NCBI GenBank assembly: GCA_031380225.1 | Contig: JANNFX010000173.1 | Span: forward strand, 1-43,559 | Length of the DNA stretch: 43,559 nt | Direction of reading: 5' to 3' | DNA from: JANNFX01 sp031380225 | GTDB lineage: Bacteria; Pseudomonadota; Alphaproteobacteria; Rhizobiales; Hyphomicrobiaceae | Shown: piece by piece, positions 8,263 through 18,545 of the stretch | Layout: each line of letters starts with the position of its first letter | Numbering within the stretch: position 1 is the stretch's first letter | The notes under the pieces: model-generated | Told to the model about the DNA's origin: nothing | Database searches by the model: none | The model's input: the letters and a program-made list of their open reading frames with translations, nothing else | Made by a program: the position numbers and the translations under genes

Positions 8263-8396
8263 GGTTGGGTTAGCGCGGCCGTTTGTCTAAACGGCAATAC
8301 TCCGCCAATGACCCGCGCGTAACCCAACACACTGCGAGGTGCAGCGATAGAGTGTTGGGTTACGGCGCGCAAGTGCAGGTGCGCTTAACCCAACCT
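8263..8396. repeat. Cluster of REP-like palindromic arms (TTGGGTTA / TAACCCAA)
   Basis: Four related arms alternate in orientation: GTTGGGTTAGCGCG near 8264, CGCGCGTAACCCAACAC at 8314-8330, GTGTTGGGTTACGGCGCGC at 8352-8370 and GCGCTTAACCCAACC at 8381-8395. They can fold as two hairpins, or as one between the middle arms. A related copy lies beyond lysE at 9105-9145. No coding frame is apparent here. It could act as a terminator for lysE or as a mobile palindrome family. Confidence 0.6.
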
Positions 8397-8456
8397 TTGA
8401 AGGCTGAAAAAAAGGCTATATCACCGCGACTGTGGTCGCGTAAGACCCCGAAAACA

Positions 8457-9086
8457 TTACTTGGCCGTGCTATTGGCGAACCAGATTGCGATGGCTCCAA
8501 GCACAAGCGAGAGTCCGCGCCGGACAATACGGCTGCGATCTGGGTCTTCGAGGAATGGCCGCGCCAATCCGGCTAGAGCGACGATCGTCGAGTGAATGGC
8601 GGTCGCAATCATGACGTAGACGACTGAAAGCAAAATCGTCTGGCTCAGAATTGGCTGTGTGGCATCGACAAATGTTGGCAACACCGCAACGTAAAAAATC
8701 GCAGCTTTTGGATTGAGCAGATTCGTGATGAGGCCGCGCTTGAAAAGCGTTTCATCGATCGACGCCATATTGGTCACGGCTGGCGACGTTTCGCTCGCCT
8801 CATGCCAGCCATCCCACGCAAGCCACAACAGATAGGCAACACCGCCCCATCGAAGCACTTCGTAAAGCACGCGTGAATTTGAAATCATCGCGGCTAAACC
8901 GAATGCTGCACCAACGCCAACGATCAACAGGCCCAGAGCGATGCCAAGGGTCGCTGCGAAGCCCGCACGGCGTCCGCTGGCAGCGCTCAGAACAGCCAGA
9001 TAGGCCATGTTCGGCCCTGGCGTCAGTTCTATGACCACGCAGGTGAGGATAAAGGCGCTGAGTGTTTCGAGAGTGACGTGAAACAT
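8457..9086 (-). CDS. LysE/RhtB-family amino-acid exporter
   Basis: A 209-residue integral membrane protein with the LysE-family N-terminus VVIELTPGPNMAYLAVLSAASGRRAGF and about six hydrophobic segments. The internal FKRGLITNLLNPKAAIFYVAVLP motif is diagnostic. Family members export amino acids such as lysine, homoserine or threonine, or related metabolites, across the inner membrane; the substrate here cannot be told. The gene stands alone, with palindromic repeats on both sides. Confidence 0.92.
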   Translation of the reverse strand: MFHVTLETLSAFILTCVVIELTPGPNMAYLAVLSAASGRRAGFAATLGIALGLLIVGVGAAFGLAAMISNSRVLYEVLRWGGVAYLLWLAWDGWHEASETSPAVTNMASIDETLFKRGLITNLLNPKAAIFYVAVLPTFVDATQPILSQTILLSVVYVMIATAIHSTIVALAGLARPFLEDPDRSRIVRRGLSLVLGAIAIWFANSTAK

Positions 9087-9104
9087 TGTTAGATTAGATA
9101 AAGC

Positions 9105-9145
9105 TTTGGGTCACGGCGCGCAAGCGAAGGGCGCATCAGACCCGA
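9105..9145. repeat. REP-like hairpin copy upstream of lysE
   Basis: TTGGGTCACGGCGCGCAAG, a short variable loop, then GGGCGCATCAGACCCGAA. It closely resembles the element at 8352-8396 on the other side of lysE, with matched changes (TTA/TAA to TCA/TCAGA) that keep part of the stem. It lies in the putative 5' region of lysE. Confidence 0.55.
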
Positions 9146-9229
9146 ACTACGATTCATTAGCTCGAAGCGACCAATTGGCCATTGGCACGAACTCGGTCTT
9201 GCACCGTAAAATCTCCTCTCTTCGTCGGA

Positions 9230-9292
9230 TCAGTCCCTGCGGGACTGACCCCATGCCGGGATCTCACGTGCCGTCAGACCTGCAGGGTCTGA
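9230..9292. terminator. Two related hairpins just downstream of greA
   Basis: TCAGTCCC-TGC-GGGACTGA (9230-9248) and TCAGACC-TGCAG-GGTCTGA (9274-9292) are two versions of the same hairpin, each followed by CCCC. They lie 13-75 bases past the greA stop in its direction of transcription. No strong T-run is present, so termination may be weak or the element may be a dispersed repeat. Confidence 0.5.
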
Positions 9293-9304
9293 CCCCGCCC
9301 GGCC

Positions 9305-9784
9305 CTACTTCCACTCGATCTTCAAAATTTCGTAGCTCCGCGAGCCCTTGGGTGTGGTCACTTCGGCGGTCTCACCTTTGGCCTTGCCGATCAGCGCACG
9401 CGCGATCGGGCTTGAGATCGAAATCTTGCCATCCTTGACGCTGGCTTCGGTGTCGCCAACGATTTTGTATTTGGCTTTGTCGCCGCTGTCCTGATCTTCG
9501 ACAGTCACGGTGGCGCCGAATTTAATGGTGGTGCCCGACAGCTTCGAGGTGTCAATGACGTCAGCGCGGCTCAATTTGTCTTCGAAGTCAGAAACGCGGG
9601 CTTCGTTCATGCCCTGCTGTTCTTTGGCAGCATGATACTCGGCATTTTCCGAAAGGTCGCCGTGCGAACGCGCTTCCGAGATCGCCGCGACGATGCGCGG
9701 GCGCTCAATCGACTTCAAGCGGTGCAGCTCTTCTTCGAGCCACTTCATGCCTTCGACCGTGATAGGGACACGTTCCGTGGCCAT
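9305..9784 (-). CDS. greA: Transcription elongation factor GreA
   Basis: A 159-residue protein of standard GreA length. The N-terminal coiled coil contains the acidic tip motif ARSHGDLSENAEYHAAKEQQ, and the C-terminal FKBP-like domain contains GKISISSPIARALIGKAKGE. GreA stimulates RNA cleavage by backtracked RNA polymerase. The ATG is preceded by GGAGGATATT. It lies 167 bases downstream of carB on the same strand, the usual carB-greA order in alphaproteobacteria. Confidence 0.97.
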   Translation of the reverse strand: MATERVPITVEGMKWLEEELHRLKSIERPRIVAAISEARSHGDLSENAEYHAAKEQQGMNEARVSDFEDKLSRADVIDTSKLSGTTIKFGATVTVEDQDSGDKAKYKIVGDTEASVKDGKISISSPIARALIGKAKGETAEVTTPKGSRSYEILKIEWK

Positions 9785-9951
9785 CGCTTAATATCCTCCA
9801 TGAGTCCTAGCTTAACAAAGCTTGAACCGTCAGCATTGCAAACAACAAACGGGATGAGAGCCCAATCTACCGAACAAACCGTTCAGGCGCACGTGACCCG
9901 TGCTAATCTTTCAGATCCGCTGCAAGTTCCATGTTTTGCGCTAAGCGCCAA

Positions 9952-13305
<3,354 letters not shown>

Positions 13306-13477
13306 GGCGGCAGATGGGTCCGTGTCGGTTAAACGTAGGTCGTCAGTCGAGATTAACAGGTGGCCTCTAGGCGGGGATAACTTCGGCCAAAAAAAAGAGC
13401 CCTTTTATGCGAATGTTCGCCTACAAGGACCTCGTTAACCCGTTGACCTAACGCGGCGGTTCGGAAAACGCTATCGG

Positions 13478-13513
13478 GAGTGACACCATGCCTTACGCTG
13501 TCCACACCAACAT
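13478..13513 (+). repeat. 36-bp direct repeat, copy 1
   Basis: It starts GAGTGACACCATGCC and ends ACCAACAT, identical to 14191-14226. The unit carries the last bases before the RTX start codon and the first nine codons. Confidence 0.9.
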
Positions 13514-13543
13514 ATTCCTGGGTTGTCGCCGCTCCATCTAACA
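13487..13543 (+). pseudogene. Truncated copy of the RTX gene 5' end (18 codons)
   Basis: The ATG begins MPYAVHTNI, identical to the intact RTX protein whose start is 714 bases further on, then diverges to FLGCRRSI and stops at TAA. The identical stretch includes bases 5' of the start codon. It looks like the remnant of a duplicated RTX gene, or the original 5' end cut off by insertion of the Uma2 gene. It is unlikely to make a functional product. Confidence 0.65.
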
Positions 13544-13618
13544 GATCAGCTGGGTATCGGGGACCCCAAAATTTCGCTAGAATCCGTGACCGGAGTTCAG
13601 CTCGAGGCCTGCGCCCTA

Positions 13619-14185
13619 ATGCTAAAGACCAAAAAGCGCGACGCAACATATGCACAAATCGAGGCGTTGCCCGCCCACGTCACGGGCGAGATTCTGAATG
13701 GCGTCCTGCATACCCATCCCCGGCCGGCGCCAAGGCACGGCGTCACCGCCGGTGAACTTCAGACAGAACTCACTGTTCCTTTCGGCCGCGGCCGCGGCGG
13801 TCCGGGCGGCTGGATTTTCATTGTTGAGCCAGAACTTCATCTCGGCCCACATGTGGTGGTTCCCGATATCGCTGGCTGGCGCCGCGAGCGTCTGACCCCA
13901 TTTCCGGATACCCCTTATATCGAAACGCCGCCGGACTGGCTGGCTGAAGTGCTGTCACCTTCGACACTAGCTGCAGACCGGACAGAAAAACTGCCCATCT
14001 ACGCCGAGTTCGGTGTCGGTCATTGCTGGTACGCCGGTCCGATTGCAAAAACGCTCGAAGTATTCGCTTTGACGGCTGGCAAATGGTTGTTAGCGGCCAC
14101 CTTCAAAAACGACGATCCTGTCACAGCACCACCGTTCGAGGTCCATACGTTTCCGCTCGATGTTTTGTGGATTCCAGACAAATGA
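13619..14185 (+). CDS. Uma2-family (DUF820) restriction-endonuclease-like protein
   Basis: From the ATG chosen (MLKTKKRDATYAQIEALP) the protein has 188 residues, normal for the family; an upstream start at 13523 would add 32 residues without family similarity. Uma2 motifs: GEILNGVLHTHPRPAPRH, GGPGGWIFIVEPELHLG, VVVPDIAGWRRERL, AEVLSPSTLAADRTEKLPIY and HCWYAGP near the end. The fold is PD-(D/E)XK-like, with candidate acidic residues in VPD and in AEVLSPS. Uma2 proteins are widespread; their cellular role is unresolved. The gene sits exactly between the two copies of the 36-bp repeat and ends 15 bases before the RTX start. Confidence 0.88.
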   Translation: MLKTKKRDATYAQIEALPAHVTGEILNGVLHTHPRPAPRHGVTAGELQTELTVPFGRGRGGPGGWIFIVEPELHLGPHVVVPDIAGWRRERLTPFPDTPYIETPPDWLAEVLSPSTLAADRTEKLPIYAEFGVGHCWYAGPIAKTLEVFALTAGKWLLAATFKNDDPVTAPPFEVHTFPLDVLWIPDK

Positions 14186-14190
14186 GTAGA

Positions 14191-14226
14191 GAGTGACACC
14201 ATGCCTTACGCTGTCCACACCAACAT
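14191..14226 (+). repeat. 36-bp direct repeat, copy 2
   Basis: Identical to 13478-13513 and covering the start codon of the intact RTX gene. The distance between copies is 713 bases, almost exactly the length of the Uma2 unit. Confidence 0.9.
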
Positions 14227-15400
14227 CATCACAACTGTGTTTTGGGTTGGCGAAGAAGCGGGACCGGACAGCAAATTCATTCCCAATTACGCCAGCAGTT
14301 GGGACAGCGAGTGGCTGCGCCATTTCGGCGGTGTCGACACCCAAGCGCCGCGCAGCGGTAACCTCCCGGCACTTTTCACGCCAACTGAAAACGCATTCTA
14401 TTTCGCCCTGCCCTACAATGACTTGGATGCAAATGGCAACACCAAGCCCAATGCTGGATCGGAGGTGCCGTGGGCTTCGACCGACCCCGTCGGACCTGGC
14501 GACTCGCTGGTCAAGAACCATTGGATCCGGATCGAGGCTAACGGCCAAGTCGCCTATGCCCAGTGGGAAGACGCCGGTCCGAATGGCGAGAACGACGTAA
14601 ATTACGTTTTCGGCACCGCCAACCCAACGAACACCTTCGGCGCCCGCGCCGGGCTCGACGTATCGCCCGCGGTGCAGCACTTTTTCGGTCAAGGCGACGT
14701 GTTCACGGTGACCTCCTGGCAATTCGTCGATTTTGCCGACGTCCCGGATGGGCCTTGGAAAACAACCATCACCACGACCCAAGTCGATTTTGATGTCGCC
14801 AACGACAAGACGCCGACGATCGGCAATGACTGGCTGGTTGGAAAAGTCGGCATCGATTTGATCCACGCCAAGATGGGCAATGACCGGGTATTTGGCTCGG
14901 CTGGCAACGACCAAGTCTTTGGCGATGCGGGCGACGATCTCCTTTACGGCGGCACCGGTAATGACGAAGTCAACGGCGGCGCTGGCCGCGATACGATCTC
15001 CGGCGAGAGCGGCAACGATATCATCACCGGATCGGTTGGCGGAGATTGGCTGTGGGGCGACCGCGGCCGAGATACCTTCGACTACAATTCAGCCAGCGAT
15101 TCAGGCGTCGCAAATGCAGCCCGCGACCGTATCGGCGACTTCCGGCATGACATCGATATGATCGATTTGTTTCACGTCGATGCCAACAGCCGGCGCGGCG
15201 GCGACCAGGCCTTTGCCTACATCGGCTCCAAGGCCTTCTCCGGCGACGCGGGCGAACTGCATTTCGTCCGCATCAATGCCGCTGGAACCGCTGATGATAA
15301 AACGATCATCGAAGCCGACCGCAACGGCGACAGGATCGCCGACTTCGCCATCGAGCTCACGGGCCTCGTCACCTTGTCCCGCGGCGATTTTATACTGTAG
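14201..15400 (+). CDS. Secreted RTX calcium-binding protein with an N-terminal domain of unknown function
   Basis: A 399-residue protein without a signal peptide. Residues 1-190 form a globular domain with recurring aromatic and Asp/Pro motifs (SWDSEWLRHFGG, NAFYFALPYND, KNHWIRI, YAQWEDAGP, NYVFG, AGLDVSPAV, WQFVDF, GPWK). I recall this pattern from unassigned bacterial and fungal proteins but know no activity. Residues 207-295 are RTX nonapeptide repeats (MGNDRVFGSAGNDQVFGDAG...), calcium-binding beta-roll. Residues 300-399 match the serralysin-type C-terminal domain (RIGDF...IDLFHVDA, GGDQAFAYIG, FSGDAGELHF) and end in DFIL, a type I secretion signal. Export by an ABC/MFP/TolC system is inferred; none is encoded here. 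Confidence 0.88.
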   Translation: MPYAVHTNIITTVFWVGEEAGPDSKFIPNYASSWDSEWLRHFGGVDTQAPRSGNLPALFTPTENAFYFALPYNDLDANGNTKPNAGSEVPWASTDPVGPGDSLVKNHWIRIEANGQVAYAQWEDAGPNGENDVNYVFGTANPTNTFGARAGLDVSPAVQHFFGQGDVFTVTSWQFVDFADVPDGPWKTTITTTQVDFDVANDKTPTIGNDWLVGKVGIDLIHAKMGNDRVFGSAGNDQVFGDAGDDLLYGGTGNDEVNGGAGRDTISGESGNDIITGSVGGDWLWGDRGRDTFDYNSASDSGVANAARDRIGDFRHDIDMIDLFHVDANSRRGGDQAFAYIGSKAFSGDAGELHFVRINAAGTADDKTIIEADRNGDRIADFAIELTGLVTLSRGDFIL

Positions 15401-15466
15401 TTCGCCGGTTGAATTGGCCTGCCGCGAATTCGTAATCGCGCCGCTATCGCGAGCGACAGCACCACG

Positions 15467-16129
15467 TCACATCTTCAGCGGCTTGTCCGGGAATGCGAGT
15501 TGTTCGCGGGCGCGCCATTCGTTGGTGACGTAGTTGATAATCACTGACTTGCGTACGCCCTCAATTTTGCGGCCTTCGAAGCCGTGGAAGGTGTTGCCGG
15601 CAGGCACGAACACCATGGCGGCATTCGGTTGGAACGGCGAGCGGCCAATATGCTTTTTCTCGCCATCATAAATGTCGGTGCCAAGTTCCGCATGCTGCGC
15701 GTCTTTCGACATGTAGAGCAACATCGTGAATACCTTGACGCCGAGGTCGGAGTGCGGCTCGAGCCAGAACCCATCGATGTCTTGCGCATATTCGACGCGC
15801 AAATATGTGCCATCGAGATTGGTGCCGAAGTGTTGGGCGATCTTGTGGGTGACGCGGTCGTCCTGCAGACCCTCGTTGACGGCCTTGCAGGCGGCAAACT
15901 TTTCCATATTTTCAGCATCAAAGTAAGTACGGGTTGCGTTGTGCAACTCGCGCTTGCCCGACACGCCATCCAGCGACGGCGCCGGAAACGGCAGCGATAG
16001 AATGTTGTCAGTGACATCCTGAGGCAGGCAGTTCGTCAGGAACCAATGCTTGTAGGGCTGATCGGTGCGCTTTGAAGCGTCGATGCTGGCGAGCATTGAA
16101 TCGACAACAGCTTGCGGCGAGATCGTCAT
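15467..16129 (-). CDS. 2-oxoglutarate/Fe(II)-dependent oxygenase-like protein
   Basis: The start chosen is MTISPQAVVDSM, preceded by GGGGACT; an upstream frame start at 16312 adds 61 residues of non-protein-like sequence. The product has 220 residues. A double-stranded beta-helix is indicated by the HxD pair in WLEPHSDLGV, the distal His in AGNTFHGFEGR and the 2-oxoglutarate-binding Arg in RKSVIINYV. This matches the 2OG-FeII oxygenase superfamily (prolyl-4-hydroxylase-like). In some exopolysaccharide or capsule loci such enzymes modify small molecules or proteins; the substrate here is unknown. Convergent with the RTX gene across 66 bases. Confidence 0.78.
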   Translation of the reverse strand: MTISPQAVVDSMLASIDASKRTDQPYKHWFLTNCLPQDVTDNILSLPFPAPSLDGVSGKRELHNATRTYFDAENMEKFAACKAVNEGLQDDRVTHKIAQHFGTNLDGTYLRVEYAQDIDGFWLEPHSDLGVKVFTMLLYMSKDAQHAELGTDIYDGEKKHIGRSPFQPNAAMVFVPAGNTFHGFEGRKIEGVRKSVIINYVTNEWRAREQLAFPDKPLKM

Positions 16130-16299
16130 GTGCGTGCAGTCCCCATGAGGTCGCGTTCGAGACCGCCGAAAACCCCAAGCGCCGGCAGGGGGCGAGCGAA
16201 CCGGTGACGCTGAAATGAGAGTTCTCCCTAGCCCGTTAACTTCTGGGTTTCCAGCCCTACCGGCGCACAGGGTGACGCAGCGGCCTAAATCCTTGTCCA

Positions 16300-16335
16300 T
16301 AAACGCAAACAACCCCGCATCGGGAGAATGCGGGG
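16300..16335 (-). terminator. Rho-independent terminator of the small exported-protein gene
   Basis: An 8-bp perfect stem, CCCCGCAT (16313-16320) with ATGCGGGG (16328-16335), and a 7-base loop. Read leftward it is followed by TTGTTTGCGTTT. It lies 46 bases after the stop of the gene at 16382-16579. Confidence 0.8.
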
Positions 16336-16381
16336 CTGCAGCTGAAGGGAGTGCGGGAGGCTGGATCAGGCAGGCGCTAGT

Positions 16382-16579
16382 CTAAGGGGCGATATGCGAT
16401 GCGACAGATCTTGACGACGCGTGAGCACCGGCGAGCGATGATATCAGAAGGGCGCCAGCGACAGCAAAACAAGCAATAACTGCTGCTTTGCCAAGTCGCG
16501 AAGGGACAGCGCCAGGAGATGTGACAGATGGATACATCAGCTTTTCCAAGTGAACAGATGTAAGCTTTTGTTGAGACAT
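16382..16579 (-). CDS. Small putative membrane or exported protein, 65 aa
   Basis: The start chosen is the Met of MSQQKLTSVHLEKLM, preceded by ACAGG; longer in-frame versions overlap the ThDP enzyme and lose coding character. One hydrophobic helix (AAVIACFAVAGALLISSLAGAHA) follows a positively charged stretch and ends in AHA, which could be a signal-peptidase site or a membrane anchor. Only 10-15 residues follow. It has its own terminator. I do not recognise the family; a short exported peptide is as likely as a single-pass membrane protein. Confidence 0.55.
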   Translation of the reverse strand: MSQQKLTSVHLEKLMYPSVTSPGAVPSRLGKAAVIACFAVAGALLISSLAGAHASSRSVASHIAP

Positions 16580-16673
16580 TTGTAACCTGTAATAACTTGT
16601 TAGTCTAACTTCATCGCTGGGCATAGATAACTGCCAAACTGTGAATTTAACTAAGTATTTACAGTTGCGAATA

Positions 16674-18335
16674 CTACAAACCGAGGCCGGACAGTCGGCG
16701 ACCCGGCGCGATCGCATCGGGATCGGTGGCTAGGTCCAGAACCGCTGGCCGGCCTGCTGCAACGGCGCGCGCAAACGCGTCTGGGAATGCCTCGGTTGTC
16801 TCGACGCGCTCGCCATAGGCGCCAAAGCTTTGAGCGAGAGCGGCAAAATCCGGATTGACGAGCGACGTGCCTGACGCGCGGCCGGGATAGGCCAGTTCTT
16901 GATGCAATCGAATAGTTCCGTAGAGGCCGTTGTTGGCGACCAGGATGACAAATGGCAGGCCATATTGAACCGCGGTCGCAAGCTCGGGCAGTGCCATCAT
17001 CAGGCAACCATCGCCAGCGAAACACACCACCGTCCGCTCAGGATGCTGGAGCTTCGCGGCAATGGCTGCTGGTAGCCCGTAGCCCATTGAGCCGGACGTT
17101 GGCGCCAAGTTAGTCCGATACGACCGGAACGTCGCAAACCGGTGCACGAATTGGGCGTAATTGCCGGCGCCATTGGTAATTATAGCGTCGCGCGGCAGCA
17201 CTCTAAAGACGTGATTGACGACCGTATCGAGAGCAACGCCGGCTTGCGTTCGCCCGTCATCAACAGTCAGCAGTTGGCGGGATTTCAAATACGCATTGCG
17301 CGCATCGCGGCGTAGCCCACGCCATGGCTTGGATTGCGGCGGTTCAATCGTGCGTAAACCGGCGGCAAAATTCTCGGCCGTTGAAACGATGCCCAATCGG
17401 GTCCGGTGCAGCGTACCGATTTCGGCAGCGGATGGCCGGACATGCACCAGAGCCTGGGTTGGATCTGGACAGGCAATCACGGTATGCCCCGCTGTCACAA
17501 CTTCGCCCAACGGCGCGCCCGCTATGATCAAGAGATCAGCATCCCGAACCATGGCATCGAGCATTGGATCGCGGCCAAAACCGAGATGGCCGATGTACTG
17601 CGGGTGGTCGTTATCGAAGTAGTCCTGACACCGGAACGCGGCGGCGACCGGAATATCGAAGCGCATGGCAAAGGCTTCGATCTGAGATTTGACCGGCGGC
17701 GTCCAGCCGGAACCGCCGACGATCAACAGCGGCCGTTGGGCGTGCTCAAATGCGCCTTCAATGATCGCCAACGCTTCGCGCGTGGGACCGGCAGCGACCG
17801 GCTCTGCGCGCTGACAGTCATCGACGTCCGCATTGGCTTCGAGCACATCTTGCGGTACGCCGATCACAACCGGCCCCGGACAATCGGATAGTGCGACGGT
17901 GAATGCCTTTGCTGTTACCTCTGGCAACGAACCAACATCGCGGACAACGTGCGTCCACTTCGACAATCCCGAAAATAATTTGCCGAGGTCGATATCCTGA
18001 AATGGCTGCCGGTCTAGGAGACGCGAAGGCGGCAAGCCAACGAGCAAAATCAACGGGGTCTCGTCTTGGTGGGCAATGTAGACGCCGCTCGCCGCATTCG
18101 TGGCACCAGGTCCGCGGGTCACAAACGCAACGCCTGGACGGCCATCAAGTTTGGCTGTTGCTTCAGCCGCCATCGCGGCGCCACCCTCATGGCGGCAGAC
18201 AATGCCGGTCACCCCGGCATGATCATAGAGAGCATCGAGGGCCGGCAAAAAACTTTCGCCCGGCACCATGAACACGCGCGCCACGCCTTGGGCAGCGAGT
18301 TGATCGATCAAAATTCTACCGCCCTGACGCAGCAC
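16674..18335 (-). CDS. Thiamine-diphosphate-dependent enzyme of the acetolactate-synthase family
   Basis: A 553-residue protein with a GTG start. Three ThDP-enzyme domains are visible: the N-terminal PYR domain with catalytic Glu50 (CRHEGGAAMAAEA) and RGPGATNAASGV, a central Rossmann-like domain, and the C-terminal PP domain with GDG at 441-443 and NNG about 27 residues later (the Mg/ThDP motif). It is the right length for IlvB-like enzymes, but no small regulatory subunit (ilvN) adjoins it and the sequence is not a close match to true IlvB. Oxalyl-CoA decarboxylase-, sulfoacetaldehyde- or benzoylformate-type activities are alternatives. It stands alone, with the 65-residue gene downstream on the same strand. 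Confidence 0.85.
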   Translation of the reverse strand: MLRQGGRILIDQLAAQGVARVFMVPGESFLPALDALYDHAGVTGIVCRHEGGAAMAAEATAKLDGRPGVAFVTRGPGATNAASGVYIAHQDETPLILLVGLPPSRLLDRQPFQDIDLGKLFSGLSKWTHVVRDVGSLPEVTAKAFTVALSDCPGPVVIGVPQDVLEANADVDDCQRAEPVAAGPTREALAIIEGAFEHAQRPLLIVGGSGWTPPVKSQIEAFAMRFDIPVAAAFRCQDYFDNDHPQYIGHLGFGRDPMLDAMVRDADLLIIAGAPLGEVVTAGHTVIACPDPTQALVHVRPSAAEIGTLHRTRLGIVSTAENFAAGLRTIEPPQSKPWRGLRRDARNAYLKSRQLLTVDDGRTQAGVALDTVVNHVFRVLPRDAIITNGAGNYAQFVHRFATFRSYRTNLAPTSGSMGYGLPAAIAAKLQHPERTVVCFAGDGCLMMALPELATAVQYGLPFVILVANNGLYGTIRLHQELAYPGRASGTSLVNPDFAALAQSFGAYGERVETTEAFPDAFARAVAAGRPAVLDLATDPDAIAPGRRLSGLGL

Positions 18336-18545
18336 AATAAACAGGTCTTTCGTTAATCGCCAAAGCCGGTCTCGCCCGGCCCAATCCCACTCATAGCGTC
18401 GTTTTTGAAGACCGGAAGTTCATTTCTCCCAGACGGTTACGGAACCGGTCATGGAACTGGGGATGAGGCCGCAGCCAGGCTTCCGGGCCGCTGGTCCGGG
18501 CCCTAATGTCATCCACGATTCGGTCCACAACAACTCAGGACGTCC

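Larger units (their letters stand above)
13306..13618. other. Gap between carB and the Uma2 gene, holding a repeat copy
   Basis: This 313-base stretch contains the carB upstream region, an A-run at about 13390-13398, and the first copy of the 36-bp repeat with a truncated RTX start. After that there is a degenerate stretch without a convincing gene up to the Uma2 start. Confidence 0.5.

Noticed and set aside
13478..14226. Insertion sequence carrying Uma2
   Set aside because: Although the repeats flank the gene, no transposase or terminal inverted repeats are visible, so it is not called a mobile element.
16130..16312. N-terminal extension of the 2OG oxygenase
   Set aside because: The extension has no family-like sequence, and the internal ATG has the better ribosome-binding site.
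16647..16661. CtrA-like site TTAACTAAGTATTTA
   Set aside because: One mismatch in the second half and located in an AT-rich stretch where chance matches are likely.
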